From: Trileptium ribeirensis
Taxonomy: Eukaryota > Nematoda > Enoplea > Enoplida > Thoracostomopsidae
DNA length: 64,000 nt
Reading direction: 5' to 3'
Assembly (NCBI GenBank): GCA_030248225.1
Contig: JASANE010025084.1
Location: 1 to 64,000 of the forward strand
Part shown: positions 24,801 through 35,759 of the stretch, piece after piece
How positions within the stretch are numbered: position 1 is the stretch's first letter
How the letters are laid out: every line of letters begins with the position of its first letter
The notes under the pieces: generated by a model
What the model saw: only the letters and a program-made list of their open reading frames with translations
Told to the model about the DNA's origin: nothing
Database searches by the model: none
Position numbers and translations under genes: made by a program

Positions 24801-27800
24801 AGAAATATAGGATATGAAAAGAGCCACGAGAAATTTTAACGTGGACCAGACTGGATTCGAACCTCAGACTTTAGGTTGCAAGGCTAGCGCGCTACCACTA
24901 CACCACAAACCCCGACCAGTACACCATCGCAATACTAGCACTACACAACGTTCGTTATACCTGCGCGAGTTAAGGTAGCCAAGTGAAACGTTACAAGAGA
25001 TACCTTAACTAGAGAAAAACTAAGGCACTGCAACTAATGACCGTAGCTATTGTAAATGTTTCGGATTCTAAAATTCTCATCTTCTTAAATGTTAACTGGA
25101 CTGTTAGACTTACCTTTTAATGTGTTATGTTGTTTTGCCGCATAACTGTGCTTTCTGTTAAAACTATCAAAAATATACAAACTCATCCAAATAATTTACC
25201 TGCACTTTAAGATGTAAAAGAGAAACATACACCTATACCGCAAGTTGTCACTGCTAGTATAATGAAACATTATATTAATCATCTGTAAAATAATACCGAC
25301 ATAATTCAGAAATTTTAAATTCCTGGTTACCGCTTTGTGGCACATTGAATTTTCAGTGTCATCTATTGAATAAAGGATAGATGCAGAATACGTTCTGACT
25401 ATTCTTCTGGTTTTTGATGCATTTTTATTCAATAGCCTTTAGCATTTGATAGCATTTATGGCACATGTCAACTTTACTGGCCGGACGTTATACCGATAGA
25501 AAAAAGAAAAGTTTAGAGCTGGGGGTGCGGCGGCAGGAGTTCCCCGACTTAGGATTAGGCTTAGTGTATGTCTCACATAAGGACCTTAGTTTAGGCTAAG
25601 ACTTAGGCTTAGTCTTCGCATATCGAGAACGGCATAGCATGCATTTCACTACCGCTCCTAAAAGTTACATTGGCCGCATTTATTAAGCCTTCATATAATG
25701 CTTATAGAAACCGCACGCAGGTGAAATAGGCATGGCTAAACTGTGCTCATCAGTATCACATTGGTGTTGAGCAATGCCATGACATTTTTAGTGAAATGTT
25801 TTAAATGGCATCATTTCAGCACCATAACTGTAACTTCTGATATCAAACAAATGTGTTTGCCTTCAGTTACTGAAAACATGACATTCGATAGTTTCAATTA
25901 ATTGGGTGAAGCCCAGGGTTTGTTTGCGATAGAGGCTACATTACTACACAATATTAAACTAAACTAAATCCCAAATTGACACCAGCTGACTTTGTTTAGC
26001 GCTAAAATATTACCATGGATTGTTCGCACATTATAGAGCTGAGAACCAGTGATGAGTGTAGAAAATAGGATCACGATTCAAATCAATTGTGGCAAATATT
26101 GCAGCCAGTTATGCTGCTTGAGTTATAGATAGAAGTATTAACCGTTTGCAGCATAAATTACAGGCCATTCCACGCAGTGTTGAAGAAAAAATTTGCCGCA
26201 TCGGCGGATTGAACCGGGATCTTGGATAAGCTCCTCCTACACCAGCGATTATGCCATCTGTGAGCCGTTGCCCGCTTCCCTAAAAAACTCGTAAAGCAAA
26301 CAAATAACAACGAGCGTGCAGCAATTTCTTAACGTATCGCTCCACTATATACGCTGTATAATACATGTTACACTATGCGGGAAACGGTTAATCCACACAA
26401 TTTTTGTTTCCAGAGCTTTCCATTATTGTTCGTTGATGAATTTGGATGCTCCGTGGATTTTGAAAATTCGAGTAAAATTCAAGCTGTGGAATATATGGAC
26501 GATATTATGGCTGTTCAAAAATTTCAAGTTTTCAGTCACAACAACCACGACATGGTTGGAATTTTGGATTTCACTTGCCACATCGACTTGCTTTTCAAGG
26601 TAGAGCATAAGTGAGCATTTAGCAGATAATGGTTTAAATATTGGTTTGAAAGCATTTCAGCGTATATTATACAGGTACATTGGTTCTATTGCTTGCTACG
26701 TAAATACAGCTGTTTACTCCCTAAAATGTTAAGACGGCTTGACCGATTTGCTTCAAAAACTTTAATGACGCTTTTTTACCACTGCTGCAAGTAGCATACC
26801 CCTAATACATGAGTATGTCTTAGAATCGCACGCCGCGAAATTTTTCTTTATTAAAGATACAGCGAAAATCTTGGTGCCATTCGGCTCAACACGAGTTCAG
26901 ATAATATTCACGACGAAAAATATCATTTGTTACGAAAAAAATTTTTCCCATTATTTGGGTATAGAATAGTACTCAAATGTACAATTTGTACAAAATCTTT
27001 CGAACCACATTGACCAGCGGAGTGGCATTTTGGTAGATTCAGCGCAATAAGTTCACTTACTAGCAAGTTGTTGTCATTTGTGTGAAATTGTAAGCCCAAG
27101 CCTAAGCCTTAGCCCAAGTCGCCATTCCATGAACAGATTGCGCTGATTTCGCGATCCCTCAATGCTGTTCCAATGATATATAAGGTTATACGTTTGTCGC
27201 GAAAAAAAATTGGAAAATTTTGAGTACCAAAGAAACTAGGATTAAAATGTGACCCGTGGGTCAGCACCGATCAAAGTGTCTCTCAATATCTCAGAATTCA
27301 TATGCCAACATTATTTTTATCGGTTATGTTCTGTAACTTTCAAACGTAGCCATATTTGTTTTATATCATTCATTCTTTTATTTATTGCGATGCATATCTA
27401 TGGCGTAGACTGGAGTCTTAAGGCGTGTTCACACGCTCAAACTTTTTGCTCAAATTTTGATCAGAAGCAACTTTTTCCATTTTTGGTAAGTTTGAATGCG
27501 TGAACACTGTTCAAACTTTTTAAGGATATTCCTGTAGCCAATCACCGACAAGATTCATTACATGAAAAGGTTTTTTAAGGATATTCCTGTAGCCAATCAC
27601 CAACAAGATTCATTACATGAAAAAGTTTGAGCTCAAATTTTGTTCCCAAATTTTGAAATATCGCAATTTTTCGTTAAAAATTACAGTCAAATTTTGATCA
27701 AAATTTGATCAAATTTTTATCTCAAATTTTTAGGTCAAAATTTGAGCAAAAAGTTTGAGCGTGTGAACACGCCTTTATTATTGTTACTCAGATTCATCAA

Positions 27801-28673
27801 TAGTTGCTCTGATATTGATTTTTTCTCGTAAAGTTGGTGCGGAGAGTACCTTGTTTTTAGAGTTGTACTTGCTCGTAGAATGGGCATAAACGGATATGGC
27901 AGCACCAGTTTATCGTAGCTGCAAATGCAAAATTTGTTATAATGCGATTATTTTTCTACAGGGAGCGGTTTCAAATTGAACTGTTAAAAAACAACGGCAA
28001 TTGTTGCCATCTGATGATATTTTAGTGCTTAACCAAATTGCTTTTGCACGTTAACAAGACGCTTTTTCATTACATTAATGGTGTTGAAAACAGTCTTGTA
28101 CAGTCCGTAAAATGTTTTCCTTCTGAAGAAAACTATTCGCTAATATAACGCTAATATATTGAAGCAAAATAGTTGCAGACACTGTATTGTATATCGTTTG
28201 AAAGCACGGTTTCGCTGAAAATTTGAGATGTTACTGCTGGTAAGACAGCAATGCTATATATCTACAAAACTATCGCCGATGTGTATATAACTTATTTGTT
28301 CCAGGAACAAAAGAAGGCATGTTTGAAACCACAATGTTCAAAATCTTTCGCATCAAACATACCAAAACCCACTAAAATCAGCCCTGAGCAACATCTGATT
28401 GAGCTGACTTGGAAAACCGGGAGGCAACACCAACCAAATGATCTACCGTCTTCTACGGATAACAATACGGCGAATGAGTGTTATGTTGACAGTTCATGGA
28501 ACAACCAATCTGTGAAACACTTTCGTTATAATAGTATGAACAGTACACAAGGGAGTAGATTATGCTTTTCCACATTTGCATTCAGCGCTGCAGTCGTAGT
28601 AATAATTGCTCCAATGGTTAGTTCTTTGTTATTATGTTACAAAATTATGGCTGAAATCACCCTATTCGAATAA
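18889..28673 (+). CDS. Cuticlin-like ZP-domain membrane protein
   Basis: Six exons join with matching phases: 18920-19044, 21599-21760, 23013-23164, 23905-24004, 26414-26599 and 28305-28673 (stop TAA). The assembled product follows the ZP domain in order. ZP-N begins IIDCGPHSISV, then FEMKFGTRC, then a beta-rich ILFSFTIAILFDT joined to NDRWFDVQCTY. ZP-C has LPCRYRIL, NEWSCEIN, ICIFVHSC, LLFVDEFGCSVDF, ILDFTCHIDL, then KKACLKPQC. A hydrophobic segment (about FAFSAAVVVIIAPMVSSLLL) near the C-terminus is a transmembrane anchor. Such proteins polymerise in extracellular matrices such as nematode cuticle. No consensus furin site (RxKR) precedes the anchor, which is unusual. The N-terminus is unsettled: an in-frame ATG at 18889 gives no signal peptide, so an unseen first exon joining at 18920 is likely. 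Introns contain LINE, SINE and MITE copies. Confidence 0.87.
19915..20170 (+). mobile_element. LINE reverse transcriptase C-terminal fragment
   Basis: A + strand frame contains a non-LTR retrotransposon tail: HRQLRQHYFKLLRST, then SIRHYFYSNRVISEWNALP and NNVVSAPTTKLFK. This matches the usual ending of CR1-like ORF2 proteins (R..FFSNRV...WN.LP). It is 5'-truncated, lies in the first intron of the ZP gene, and the open frame continues by chance to 20437. Confidence 0.72.
21222..21350 (+). repeat. tRNA-derived SINE copy
   Basis: It has the A-box-like CGATAGCTCAGTGGTTTGC, a degraded B-box region (CCCCGGGTTCCTTCC) and the family tail ACAAATTAATTCGGTAATGA followed by GGGGTTAAC. It is intronic in the ZP gene. 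Confidence 0.65.
21885..22190. repeat. Dispersed repeat copy
   Basis: The part around 22025-22090 matches words at 12690-12750 (ATTTTAGCAAA, ATGGAGAAAATTGAGCAA). The right end, CCTTGAGTATGTATG, recurs at about 39312, and its reverse complement occurs at the edge of the 39091-39329 element. It is probably a MITE-like dispersed sequence; the boundaries are approximate. Confidence 0.4.
24843..24915 (-). other. tRNA-like sequence (tRNA pseudogene or SINE head)
   Basis: The minus strand reads GTGTAGTGGTAGCGC (A-box-like) and, about 30 bases later, a perfect B box GGTTCGAATCC. Acceptor and anticodon stems do not pair well (the loop would contain TTGCAA), so I do not call a functional tRNA gene. 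It is intronic in the ZP gene. Confidence 0.4.
26185..26282 (-). other. tRNA-like sequence, degenerate
   Basis: On the minus strand a B-box-like CGGTTCAATCC follows a weak A-box-like GGCTCACAGATGGCATAA. The spacing suits a tRNA-derived SINE head. No cloverleaf could be drawn with confidence. Confidence 0.3.
27421..27774. mobile_element. 354-bp MITE with perfect 40-bp terminal inverted repeats
   Basis: The left end 27421-27460, starting AGGCGTGTTCACACGC, is perfectly complementary over 40 bases to 27735-27774. TTA occurs directly on both sides (27418-27420 and 27775-27777), fitting a 3-bp TWA-type target duplication as in PIF/Harbinger-derived MITEs. Inside, a ~56-bp segment containing GGATATTCCTGTAGCCAATC is tandemly duplicated. 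The perfect TIRs suggest recent activity. It lies in the last intron of the ZP gene. Confidence 0.85.
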
Positions 28674-31087
28674 CCATATAAATTTTAATATGTTTAACAT
28701 TGCGTACAGTAAGACAATCACCGAAAACAGTGAGTTAGCATGATCGCTGTGACAAAAATAAACACATTTCGTACTAGGTTTGCCGGCAATCCCAATACCT
28801 GTGAATCTGAATCCATCTATTCTACTTGTAAATATGTTTACAAAATACATAATAGCACAATAAAACCTGGATCAAACACTGATATTCAAAACGGGAATAA
28901 TTCACGGAAATTAATATTTCTTGGAAAAATTTAATAAGGTTTACCTTTATATCAAATATCGACGCGTATAGACACAACTATAATTGTGTGTACAGCAAAA
29001 TTTGACATCAATTTTTTTTTAATTATATATATAATCACTTACATTACGTACGATTCTAAACATTTACAGTCATGGTTAATAAAATGTTTTGTTAAAACTG
29101 GGAAAAATTTAGTGATAAATAAAATTTAACCATTAAAGATCCAAGTTCAACCATTTAAATTCAATTTAGATAATTTGTATTTCGTATAATATCCCGACTC
29201 TGTGGTGAATACAACCTGGATTGCTTTATTTCAAGCCATTTACGCCAACTCCCCACGAATATTTCACAGCTTCAGGACGAGACGAGATCCTCGCAAAGCA
29301 AACATATGATAAGATACGTTTAGAGCCGTTCAACAAACAGCAAAACTCCATTGATGCAATGGTTCTCAAATCCAAATGTTGCTATCAACATTGATAGACG
29401 TTAAAGGCTTAATAGAGATTAATATGAGCTAGTGTAGGGGACATAGTTTATCGGTGTCGAAGTTTTGTCGGCTTAGAGAATAGACTGTCAGCGGGGGAGG
29501 TCACCGAGGAAAGGTGCTCAGGAGCTAAACTCCTCCTCTCTCCCACCCCGCGACCGACATTTTTGCCAATTTTAACACAGTGTTTGGCAACTTTACACCA
29601 ATTTTTCACTGTTATATCGTTAATCCGTGACAAAAATAAAAGAATTAAATATGGGGAATGAGCGCAGTACGGGATCCAACTAAAAACTGGGAGCATAATG
29701 GAAAATTGCTAGGGCCGGGCGCGCCCCGTCACGTCCTTGTTGCTGCGCCAGTGATTTATGCTTATGTTTTCACCATTCAACAACTCAACCGCTAGATTTA
29801 TTTGTCGCTATAAAAAAACTAAAACTACAAACAGTCATCGTAGCGTAGTTTTGCGTGCCTAAAAAGCTAAATTGATACGGTTTCATTGTACTGAATTGTA
29901 TAGCTTTGTCATCAAACTGCTGCTATTATTAACTTATTTGAAGCTATTTGTCTTCTTTTGAGACTGTTTTGCGAAGAGCGGCACTTAAAAAATGATCCTT
30001 TTCTGTATATATACATTGGTTAAATGAAGCATGAAATTATAATAATGACTTTGAAGGATACATAATGTGTTCTTTCACTTGGCTTCAGTTTTTCAGTTTG
30101 TTTTATATACTCTGCTTGACTGTAGCGATTATTTTTTCTCGATTTGGGCACGATATGAAGTGGTACTGTTGACGATTGCCCAACGGATGCATTAGCAATC
30201 ACATCAGTAGTAATAACGCCAGCTGCTTGTCAATTACTGGTCTTACAAAAGTGCTAGGCTTCTAGTAATCGTTTTGATTATTTCTATCTGCTGAATGTGA
30301 CAAGTAACCAAAAACCGTATGCTGGCGTGACGCAAGTGTGTTTCATTCAGCCACGAAGTGCTACGGTATATAAGTTGTTTGACAATTAAAAGTTATTTTT
30401 TTAATCTAAAGTGTATACTATATGTGTTTTTTCGTTTATGTGTCCATTTTTAACTACAAATATGAGCACAATGTACATCAAATAAAGTTACTTACTGTTT
30501 GTTTATATGACATAAATACCCAAGGTGACATGCAAGTTCTCGGTGAATATGAATGACCACCTATGTCTGAATTATATTTTCATTTAGTTATTATTTGACT
30601 AATAGATAGAGAATAAAACTGAAACATATATTGTCGCGAATACGGGTTTGAATTTCGGCTATTAAATGTCAAAATAATGTTTTAAAAACTAAATTTGGCT
30701 TTAAAAATGCCAACCTAAGTTGTTTGTTGGCCGGCCGTTAATATATACTGTAGCCCACGTGAGTCTTAAATCTCATATTGTAACCAAGATTTCCATCATG
30801 TATGCTTGAATTCATTTTGCCGTTGCAGCTACAATAAGTTAAATACCAAAACAACAACAACAAAAAGGGCTTATTATATAAGAAGGATAAAGCGACATCA
30901 AGTATAATAAACAATTACGCCAGTAAGGGAGCAAAACCACTTACAACTGACAAAAAAGAGAAGTAATCGTTAAATTGAACTAAAGGTTACGGTCAAACTG
31001 GAGAAAATTGTCAAGATCAACTTTCGATAGAAGTTGTTTAAACAATTTTGCATTTGGAGCTTGAAATAAAGATGCGGTTTCAACCAT
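28674..31087. other. Intergenic region, no gene seen
   Basis: AT-rich, apart from a G+C-rich stretch at about 29440-29740 (CCACCCCGCGACCGACATTT and TTTGCCAATTTT) that resembles sequence at 38090-38160 and 39180-39240, so a dispersed repeat is likely. Short open frames here show no coding features. Confidence 0.4.
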
Positions 31088-31378
31088 TTAAGAAAGATTG
31101 TTCCATACATGGATAGCTCTGTAGCTAAAGCTGTGTCTTAAATAATTTGTACGAAATTTCGGAAGTAATAGCTTTCTAGAGTGGCCTCTAGTAGAGGTGT
31201 TAGTTGATAGCGTAAAAAGGTTTTTGCATGTATCAGTTTCGCCATTTATGCATTTGAACATCATGATCAGATCGTTACGTAAGCGTCTAAGTTCTAAGGG
31301 TTCTAGTTTTAGCTCTAGACGTCGATCCTTGTACTGCCAAGACTTCACACGCAAAACCTTAGAACACAGCAAACACAT
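31088..31378 (-). mobile_element. LINE reverse transcriptase C-terminal fragment
   Basis: A minus-strand frame of 96 codons shows LKLEPLELRRLRNDLIMMFK, then STRGHSRKL, and ends SFSYRAIHVWNNLS, the pattern of a CR1/L2-like reverse transcriptase tail (LGLESLE.RRLRGDLI...NTRGHS.KL...WN.LP). It is truncated at the 5' side. Confidence 0.75.
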
Positions 31379-31929
31379 GCAACAACATGCGTTTTCGACT
31401 GTTATACATGCTGTGTATGAACAGTTTAGGTTTTGACCTTGTCCGAATTGTGCATTAAAATTATGCTAAACCTGCGTTGACTTTCCTCAGCTTGAAACAC
31501 GGTTTTGAGTCACTCACAACACCTGGGAGATGGTTACAGCTTTTCAAAGACATTCTTTTAATAATTAATTTAATAGATCATATTTTATAAAAAAAATCAC
31601 CTTTTGTGAGGACACCTCTAACATTGGGGGCTCATATTTGATTTTTCTTTAAAGATTGGAAACACTAAGCAAAGCTTAGTTGTAAATTGGCCGCCCGTTA
31701 GTATATTCATGTGATATGTAACATTTATTCTGGGTAATTTACCATATACTAGCACATTATCAATATCTCTGAAAATTATGACTTGTGTTTCTGCAACACT
31801 GTAAATGTTAGTTATGCTGAGATACTGTTTTGTAAATTGTATCTTGAAGATAGCTGTCGACAACACGCCGACGCACTGACAGGAACAGCAGGAATTTAGC
31901 AAAATGTCGTTTGTCATTGTTACTGATTT

Positions 31930-33300
31930 TATTTATCCTGTTTTCGGTGCAACAGAGATTATCATGTTACTTGGGTACACTTAAACGACTAATTTTTGTA
32001 GCTAATTTTTGCAGCCACACTTATCACTGTGAAACAGATTTTTATCATTTAGGCGTTTAACAAAAATGTTACGCAGCTAAGGCGATCTGCTTGCATCGGT
32101 TTATATTTAAGAACCGTCATGCAAGATAGATTATCCTGTTACTTGGTGCGATTTCCACGATTAATTTGTTGTAGCTAACTTTTGCAGCAAAACTTATTAT
32201 TCTAGGACAGATTTTTTGTCATTGTACGCTTGAACGAAGATTATGCACAACGAAACGCACTTAGTCGGTCTTCTTATATTTGCGAACAGTGGCGCAGGAT
32301 AGATTATCTTGTCACTTGGGGCGATTTACAGGACTAATTTTTGTAGCCATCTTTTTCAGCAAAACTTATCATTCTGGGACAGACCTTTGTCATTATAGGC
32401 GTTCAATGAAGATCATGGACAGCTAAAACAGTAACATTTACTTATCTTTACGAATAGTGGTGAAAGATAGACTATCCTGTTATTTGGAGCGATTTACGCG
32501 GCCAATTTTTTGTAATCAACTTTTGCAGCAAAACTTGTCATTCTGGAACAATTTTTTTGTTATTGTATGCGTATAACGAAGATCATGCGCAGCTAAAAAC
32601 CATTTAGTTGCATTTCCTTATATTTGCAAATAGTGGTACCTGATAAATTATAATCTTGCTTGTGGCGATTTAGACGACTAATTTTTTGTAGTCATCTTTT
32701 GCATTAAAACTTATCGCTCTCAGACAGATTCTTGCTATCGCAGGCGTTTAACGGAGATGATGCACAGCTAAAAGCATTTAGATGCATCTTCCTATATATA
32801 CGAACAGGGGCGAAGATATAATATCCTTTTGACTTGGAGCGATTTAAACGACTATTTTTTGTGACCAACTATTGCAGCAAAACTTATCATTTTGGAACAG
32901 ATGTTTGTGATAGCAGGCGTTTATTGAAGATCATGCATAGCTAAAACAGTTATATATCATTGTATTTGCGAACGGTGCTGCAAGATAGACCACCCTGCTA
33001 CTTTTGGCGATTTACGCGGTTAATTTTTTGGAACCGACTTTTTTGCAGCAAAATTTATCATTCTGGAACAGAGTTTTGTCACTATAGGAGTTTAACGGAG
33101 ATCATGCACAGCTAAAAGCATTTAGTTGCATCTCCTTATATTTGCGAATAGTACCAGATAGGTTATTTTTTGCTTGGATCGATTTGCACAGCTAATTTTT
33201 TGTAGCCATCTTTTGCAGCAAAACTTATATTCTGAGACAGATTTTTGTTATTGTAGGCGTTTAACGAAGATTATGCACAGCTAAAATCATTTAGATGTGT
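31930..33300 (+). repeat. Diverged ~172-bp satellite, about eight monomers
   Basis: A landmark TTTTTGTAGCC(A/T)...TTTTGCAGCAAAACTTAT recurs with starts near 31998, 32171, 32343, 32512, 32688, 32861, 33030 and 33202 (intervals 169-176). Each monomer also carries GATAGATTATCCTGTTACTT, a GGCGATTTA-type segment, GGCGTTTAACGAAGATCATG and CACAGCTAAAA. Monomers are substantially diverged from one another. Confidence 0.82.
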
Positions 33301-33578
33301 AGCGATCCATTGCCATGGGAAAGAAATTCACTCATGTGAAGCCGGAGGACCTATGTAGTCGTGAACATAAACACGACGGCCCGAAAACCGTAACTTCACT
33401 TCAAATGAACGAATTTGTTTTTATAATCTGTAGTGGAAACCTAAATGTAGGTGCGTCATCTTTGCGTTTATATAGTGTGTTATGTTTGTAGAACGTGTTG
33501 TTTATCTGCCTGTATTGTAGTACATAGCATACAATTCTTACAAACACAAACAGCAAACAAGTTTACACGTGTTTGTAT

Positions 33579-35102
33579 CAATGGCGTATTTAGGGGGGCC
33601 ATGGTGCCATGGCCCCCCTCAGGAATTTTAATTTTTTAGAATTTTAGCACAAAGAATCCGAAAAACTTTTTGAGGTTAACAAAATTAACATAACACATTA
33701 AAGTATAATTCGTGACAACGGCTTGAATACTCATTACATGGTGGGTCAAGGGTACGATGGGGCCTCTGCGATGTCGGGTGAAAAAATGGAGTCCAGAAAC
33801 ATATCTCAGAACAATGCCAACGCGCAGTCTACGTACATTGTGCAGGGCACTGTTTCAATCTCTGCTTGCTAAAGGCAAGTGAAATATCTGCAGTACGCTC
33901 AGCCGTGACTCTAATGCACGACATTGCTGTATTCTACGGAGATTCAAACAAGCGGTTGCTGAACCTGCAACAATGTATAGACAACAGCTGCCTTGAGTCC
34001 GCACGCACTCGTTTAAAGAAACACTGTGCAACACGATGGGTGGAGAAAAAAGAAACTGTTTCCGTTCTTTGGAGCTGTATCCAGCAGTGATTGCTTCTTT
34101 GGAAGATATCAGCAATTGGCCGCGTGATTGCGGCGGCAAGGCTGTCATTTACTTACGGCCCTTGATGACGGCGGTTTTATGGTCGCACTAGAAGTGTTGA
34201 CGTTAGTGTGGCAAGTCACCAAACCGTTGTCCGTAAGGCTGCAAGCATCCACACAGGACCTGTTCCGTGCATCATCTGGAGTTCAGGACTGCATCGACGT
34301 ATTGCAGCAGTATCGAGATGATGACAGTGTATTTCATTCTGCTTTTCAAAAAGCCAGTGCCAGGCTTGGAGAGGAAATACAGATACCTCGTGTGGCAGCA
34401 AGACAACAACATTGTTCTAATATCCCTGCGACTACAGTAGTCCAATACTACCGCAGATCGCTGTTTTTGCCTTATGTGGACACTATCCTGTCCCAACTTC
34501 AACAACGATTTATCAATCACTTCAGCATCGCTGCAGATCTGAGTTTGCTAATTCCACAATACTGTGCTGAACTTACGCCTGAAAAAATTGGCCGCTCTTG
34601 CGAAACCTATTCCTCATTTTTAGATGGTGGAATGACGTCTCTTACCCCCGAGATTTACCGCTGGAAAGCATACTGGGGACGGCGTGACCCAGTTGAGCGG
34701 CCGAGCACTGCACCTAATGCCATACAGGCAGCTTCGGAATTGGGGACTTATCCAAATATCGAAACGCTGCTGCATATCTTTGTTACCATTCCAGTAACAA
34801 CAGCTACCGGTGAAAGGTCGTTTAGTGCACTTAAATATATAAAAAACTATCTACGGTCAACTATGGGCGAAACCAGACTAAACGGGCTTGCCTATTTATA
34901 TATTAATAGGGATATTACGCTAGACTATAATGATGTTATTGATGAATTTGCAAAGTCCAATCGTCTACTCAGTTTTGTGTGAAAAAAAATTAAAAACATT
35001 ACTAAAGTTGTGTTACTTGCAGAGGTATTATGAGACTATTTGAGCAATTAGAAATAAGACACTTTGTTGGCCCCCCTGAAACCATTTCTAAATACGCCAC
35101 TG
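33579..35102 (+). mobile_element. hAT transposon copy 1, internally deleted, with 8-bp TSD
   Basis: The element starts CAATGGCGTATTTAGG and ends AAATACGCCACTG, the terminal inverted repeats of a hAT element. It is flanked by a perfect 8-bp target duplication GTTTGTAT (33571-33578 and 35103-35110). A palindrome GGCCATGGTGCCATGGCC lies near the left end. It encodes the C-terminal part of the transposase on the + strand but lacks the N-terminal zinc-finger region. Confidence 0.93.
33717..34982 (+). pseudogene. hAT transposase remnant (C-terminal half, frameshifted)
   Basis: Three blocks lie in different frames. The first, around 33740-33880, has the conserved GQGYDGASAMSG and then loses frame. 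The second, 33866-34090, has LKASEISAVRSAVTLMHDI and HCATRWVEKKETV. The third, 34128-34982, is 284 codons long and ends with the hAT dimerisation domain, including TATGERSFSALKYIKNYLRS and GETRLNGLAYLYINRDI. The type is that of TTF-type zinc finger/ZMYM-like hAT transposases. The N-terminal zinc finger and DUF4371-like part are deleted, and frameshifts inactivate the rest. Confidence 0.88.
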
Positions 35103-35759
35103 GTTTGTATAATATATTGTAACAGGCCCGTTCCGGTCCGTTACGTGTCTCTGACGTGATTTCGACAAAAAATTTACTCAAACGCACCTCAAATGCAACC
35201 AGGCATAGTTTAAGTGAGGTAGATTTTCAGGGGTTGCATGGTGCCATGGTTATCGACAATTGTTTTGCTATTTTAATGTATTTACCTTGTCATTGATCTA
35301 CTTTTGCTATTGATATGATTTTGTACCATTGCACGTGTATATCATAATTGTGTATCATTTTGGACGAGCCCACTTAGGTACTCAAGAAGTTCGATTAGGG
35401 TGAAGGCACAAATCTAGAAAAATAGGAAAAAAGCCTCGAATTGGCAGCAAAATAGGGAATCTAAACGGAACTCGACTAGATGCATATACGCGCTATAGAG
35501 GGGATTATGTCTTAATTGTAGAACTTATCATAGTTGACAGGGATTTCATTAACGAAACAGTCCCTGTAAACGAAACAGCGGTCCGCACATTACGAGAAAG
35601 AGTAAGCTTTAGTTCTTATACCGAAAGTATAGGATTGGGTGATTCCAACGACCCGAAGTTGTAATGCGTCTTCACAGAGAAATGTGTGCACTGACTCGAC
35701 ATTGTCAGCATATACACAAGTGTGCATGGAAATATTTATATTCGATAGTATGTAACAGC

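Noticed and set aside
24843..24915. Functional tRNA gene with a TGC or GCA anticodon
   Set aside because: The B box is perfect but acceptor, anticodon and T stems do not pair, so it is kept only as tRNA-like.
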